From: Streptomyces acidiscabies
Lineage (GTDB): Bacteria; Actinomycetota; Actinomycetes; Streptomycetales; Streptomycetaceae
Assembly: GCF_020010905.1 (NCBI RefSeq)
Contig: NZ_JAGJBY010000002.1
Span: 2,418,001-2,482,000 of the forward strand
Length of the DNA: 64,000 nt
Direction: 5' to 3'
Made by a program: the position numbers and the translations under genes. The notes beneath the pieces were generated by a model. That model saw only the letters and a list, made by a program, of their open reading frames with translations. It was not told the origin of the DNA and searched no databases. Shown one piece after another: positions 62,302-64,000 of the stretch (position 1 is the stretch's first letter; the number at the start of each line of letters is the position of its first letter).

Positions 62302-63792
62302 TCAGTTCTTCAACGGGTTGGGCAGCAGCGCCCATTGGTCCCCGCTCACCCCCGGCGACAGCCGCATCAGCGTCAACGCCTTGGTGGGGAGCGGCTGTTC
62401 ACGCAGTGCCGCGAGGTCCTCCGTCGGCGATACGTCGGGTACGGCCGCCTCCAGCGCCTCCGCCAGCGCCGTACGGCTCCCCGCCGTCGAGCCGAGCGCG
62501 CCCGCCACCAGCGAGCCGAACAGCTTGCTGCGCAGGGCCGTCACGTCGTCCGTGAGGATCCGCTCGGGGAGGTCCGGGAGGGGGATTCCGTGCCGGGCCA
62601 GGCGAGTTGGACTGACCCTGATGTCCGCGAGGTCCCGGTAGACCAGCCGCACGGGGGTGCCGTCCTGCGACAGGACGACCAGGAGGTTCTGGCCGTGCGC
62701 CTCCAACGCCACGCCCAGGTCGAGGAGTTGCAGGCCGACCGTCAGGCAGAGGCGGGCGAGGTCCGCCAACCAGCCCGGGCGGGACGGGAGTCCGGTGACC
62801 GGGAGCGCCGCCACCGGGACGATGCGCTCGCCGAGGGCCGCGTACCGCTGCGGCGACTCGCGCCAGACCGCCGCGAGGTCGGGGGAGTTGGCCGTCGCCG
62901 CGCCCGGGGTGCGGGTGACGTGCAGGAGGCCGTCCGTGCGTGCGGCGACCGTCTCCGCGAACGCCGAGAGGGTCGCCGAGGCGAGGACCGAGCCAATCGA
63001 GATGTCCCGCACGGAGGAGGTGAGGCGGGCGCTGAGCGCCGTCTTGACGTGCGGGCCGCCGTCGGGGAGGGCGAGGGTGCGCAGGGACATCAGGGGGTGC
63101 GCTGTCAGGCCCGCGTCGGTCGTGCGCTTCAGGACGTGCTGGGCCTGCCAGGGGTGTGCCGGGATCAACAGGCGTGCGCCGTCCCGCAATTCGTCCGGCC
63201 ACTCGCCGGACACGAGGCACTCCTCGACCGGGACGGGGACCAGGCTCAGCCGTACGTCCGGGCGGTGCTCCGGGCCGTACGCGAGCTGCTCCGCCACCGA
63301 GAAGCCGGGCCGGGAACGGCAGTTGGGGTGGTACGGGTGACCGTCCACCACGCGCTGCTCCCACTCCCAGTCGGAGGCGGGCCAACCCTCGCCGGGCGCC
63401 TCCTGGTTGGCCCGGGACAGGGCCAACGACGCCGTGCTGTGCGCGAGTTCGGCCGCGAAGCCCGTTGCGTGCGGGACGCCCAGGTCCGTCATCAGGCGCG
63501 CGGGATCGTCGTATCCGGCACCGTCCAGATGCACGACAGTGACATATCCGTCCGTCGCGAACGGGTCCGGGGACGGGCCGTGCAGGCGGCGGCCGTCCGC
63601 GAGGCGCAGCGTCCCGGCCGGCTCGTGGGCGGTGATCCACGGGAGGGGCTCGTGGGTGAGGGCGCGCCACAGCCGGGTCAGGACGGCGGCGCGCGCACCG
63701 GGCAGCTCGGCCGCGTACCGGGGGCCGAGGTCCGGCCGGTGGACGGCCAGTTCGGCCGCGATCGCGGCCTCGGCGGCGGGGGGACGGTGCAC
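62302..63792 (-). CDS. IucA/IucC-family NIS siderophore synthetase
   Basis: 496 residues from GTG 63792, with AAGGAG upstream. Couples carboxylates to amines with ATP in NRPS-independent siderophore assembly. LIPAHPWQAQHVL, MSLRTLALPDGGPHVKTALSARLTSSVRDIS, LEAHGQNLLVVL and LVYRDLADIRVSP are the characteristic motifs. Divergent from a second gene of the same family. Confidence 0.93.
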   Translation of the reverse strand: MHRPPAAEAAIAAELAVHRPDLGPRYAAELPGARAAVLTRLWRALTHEPLPWITAHEPAGTLRLADGRRLHGPSPDPFATDGYVTVVHLDGAGYDDPARLMTDLGVPHATGFAAELAHSTASLALSRANQEAPGEGWPASDWEWEQRVVDGHPYHPNCRSRPGFSVAEQLAYGPEHRPDVRLSLVPVPVEECLVSGEWPDELRDGARLLIPAHPWQAQHVLKRTTDAGLTAHPLMSLRTLALPDGGPHVKTALSARLTSSVRDISIGSVLASATLSAFAETVAARTDGLLHVTRTPGAATANSPDLAAVWRESPQRYAALGERIVPVAALPVTGLPSRPGWLADLARLCLTVGLQLLDLGVALEAHGQNLLVVLSQDGTPVRLVYRDLADIRVSPTRLARHGIPLPDLPERILTDDVTALRSKLFGSLVAGALGSTAGSRTALAEALEAAVPDVSPTEDLAALREQPLPTKALTLMRLSPGVSGDQWALLPNPLKN

Positions 63793-63928
63793 GGACGGGC
63801 TCCTTGGGGCGAGTTCACCGGTGGCGGGCGATACGGACGGAAGCGTACGGAGGGTGTCATGGCAGGCTGTACCGACGGCGATACTGATCGCTCCCGCCCG
63901 CATGGACCGTAGAGAACGAGTGCACCGA

Positions 63929-64000
63929 GTGACTGCCCACCCCCCGACGGCCGACGCGTACGCCGCGACGCCACTGCTGAACTGCCTGCTGCGGGAGGTC
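63929..64000 (+). CDS. Second IucA/IucC-family synthetase, 3' end cut by window
   Basis: Only 24 codons are in the window. GTG 63929 (or 63920) begins TAHPPTADAYAATPLLNCLLREV; the LLNCLLREV segment is typical of the N-terminus of IucA/IucC synthetases. Divergent from the synthetase above, giving a two-enzyme siderophore locus. No clear DmdR iron box was seen in the 136-nt gap. Confidence 0.65.
   Translation, partial: MTAHPPTADAYAATPLLNCLLREV

Noticed and set aside
63793..63928. Iron-box operator between the siderophore genes
   Set aside because: No convincing TTAGGTTAGG-type palindrome was visible in the divergent gap.

Overview
The window is a high-GC actinomycete chromosome segment, almost certainly Streptomyces. 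The signs are SARP regulators, rare TTA (bldA-type) leucine codons, GTG/TTG starts with 1-4 nt gene overlaps, an XRE/DUF397/ATP-binding trio, and a urate-degradation block of the usual streptomycete layout. No tRNA, rRNA, insertion sequence or CRISPR array was seen. Calls come from reading translations and motifs; no database search was run.

Region A (1-15002): right part of a biosynthetic cluster cut by the window edge. In order it holds a P450 (partial), a uracil-phosphoribosyltransferase-like enzyme, an ATP-grasp ligase, an acyl-carrier-protein/HisC-like aminotransferase fusion, and the two subunits of a glutamate-mutase-like B12 enzyme. Two convergent SARP regulators, an MMPL exporter and a divergent TetR regulator follow. 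Four of these genes carry TTA codons.

Region B (15015-31590): an isoprenoid locus. A leftward eight-gene operon encodes an inositol-phosphate-synthase-like cyclase, EboC-like UbiA, a sugar isomerase, EboA, EboB, EboE, an EboF-like phosphatase and a polyprenyl diphosphate synthase. Rightward genes give dxs, a ferredoxin, a tautomerase, ispG, ispH, a homoserine-dehydrogenase-like protein and a methyltransferase. A TetR gene sits between them, and four near-identical palindromes lie upstream of its own gene and the surrounding operons, so one repressor probably controls the set. No terpene cyclase is present. A prenylated cyclitol is the simplest product guess.

Region C (31637-48666): mostly ordinary genes: CorA, an AlkZ-like protein, LysE, a secreted trypsin, a large LuxR-type ATPase, a GAF-LuxR regulator, two acyl-CoA ligases, hydroxypyruvate isomerase, and an operon for urate breakdown (uraD, uraH, uricase) with 8-oxoguanine deaminase.

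Region D (48667-64000): accessory. It has two GC-rich minisatellites at convergent gene ends and a large helicase-phospholipase-D-zinc-ribbon protein resembling the type II Mokosh anti-phage architecture. A frameshifted XRE regulator with its DUF397 partner, an orphan membrane protein, an AlaA-like aminotransferase with a divergent leaderless HxlR regulator, and a secreted VWA pair come next. The window ends with two divergent NIS-siderophore synthetase genes, the second cut by the window end.
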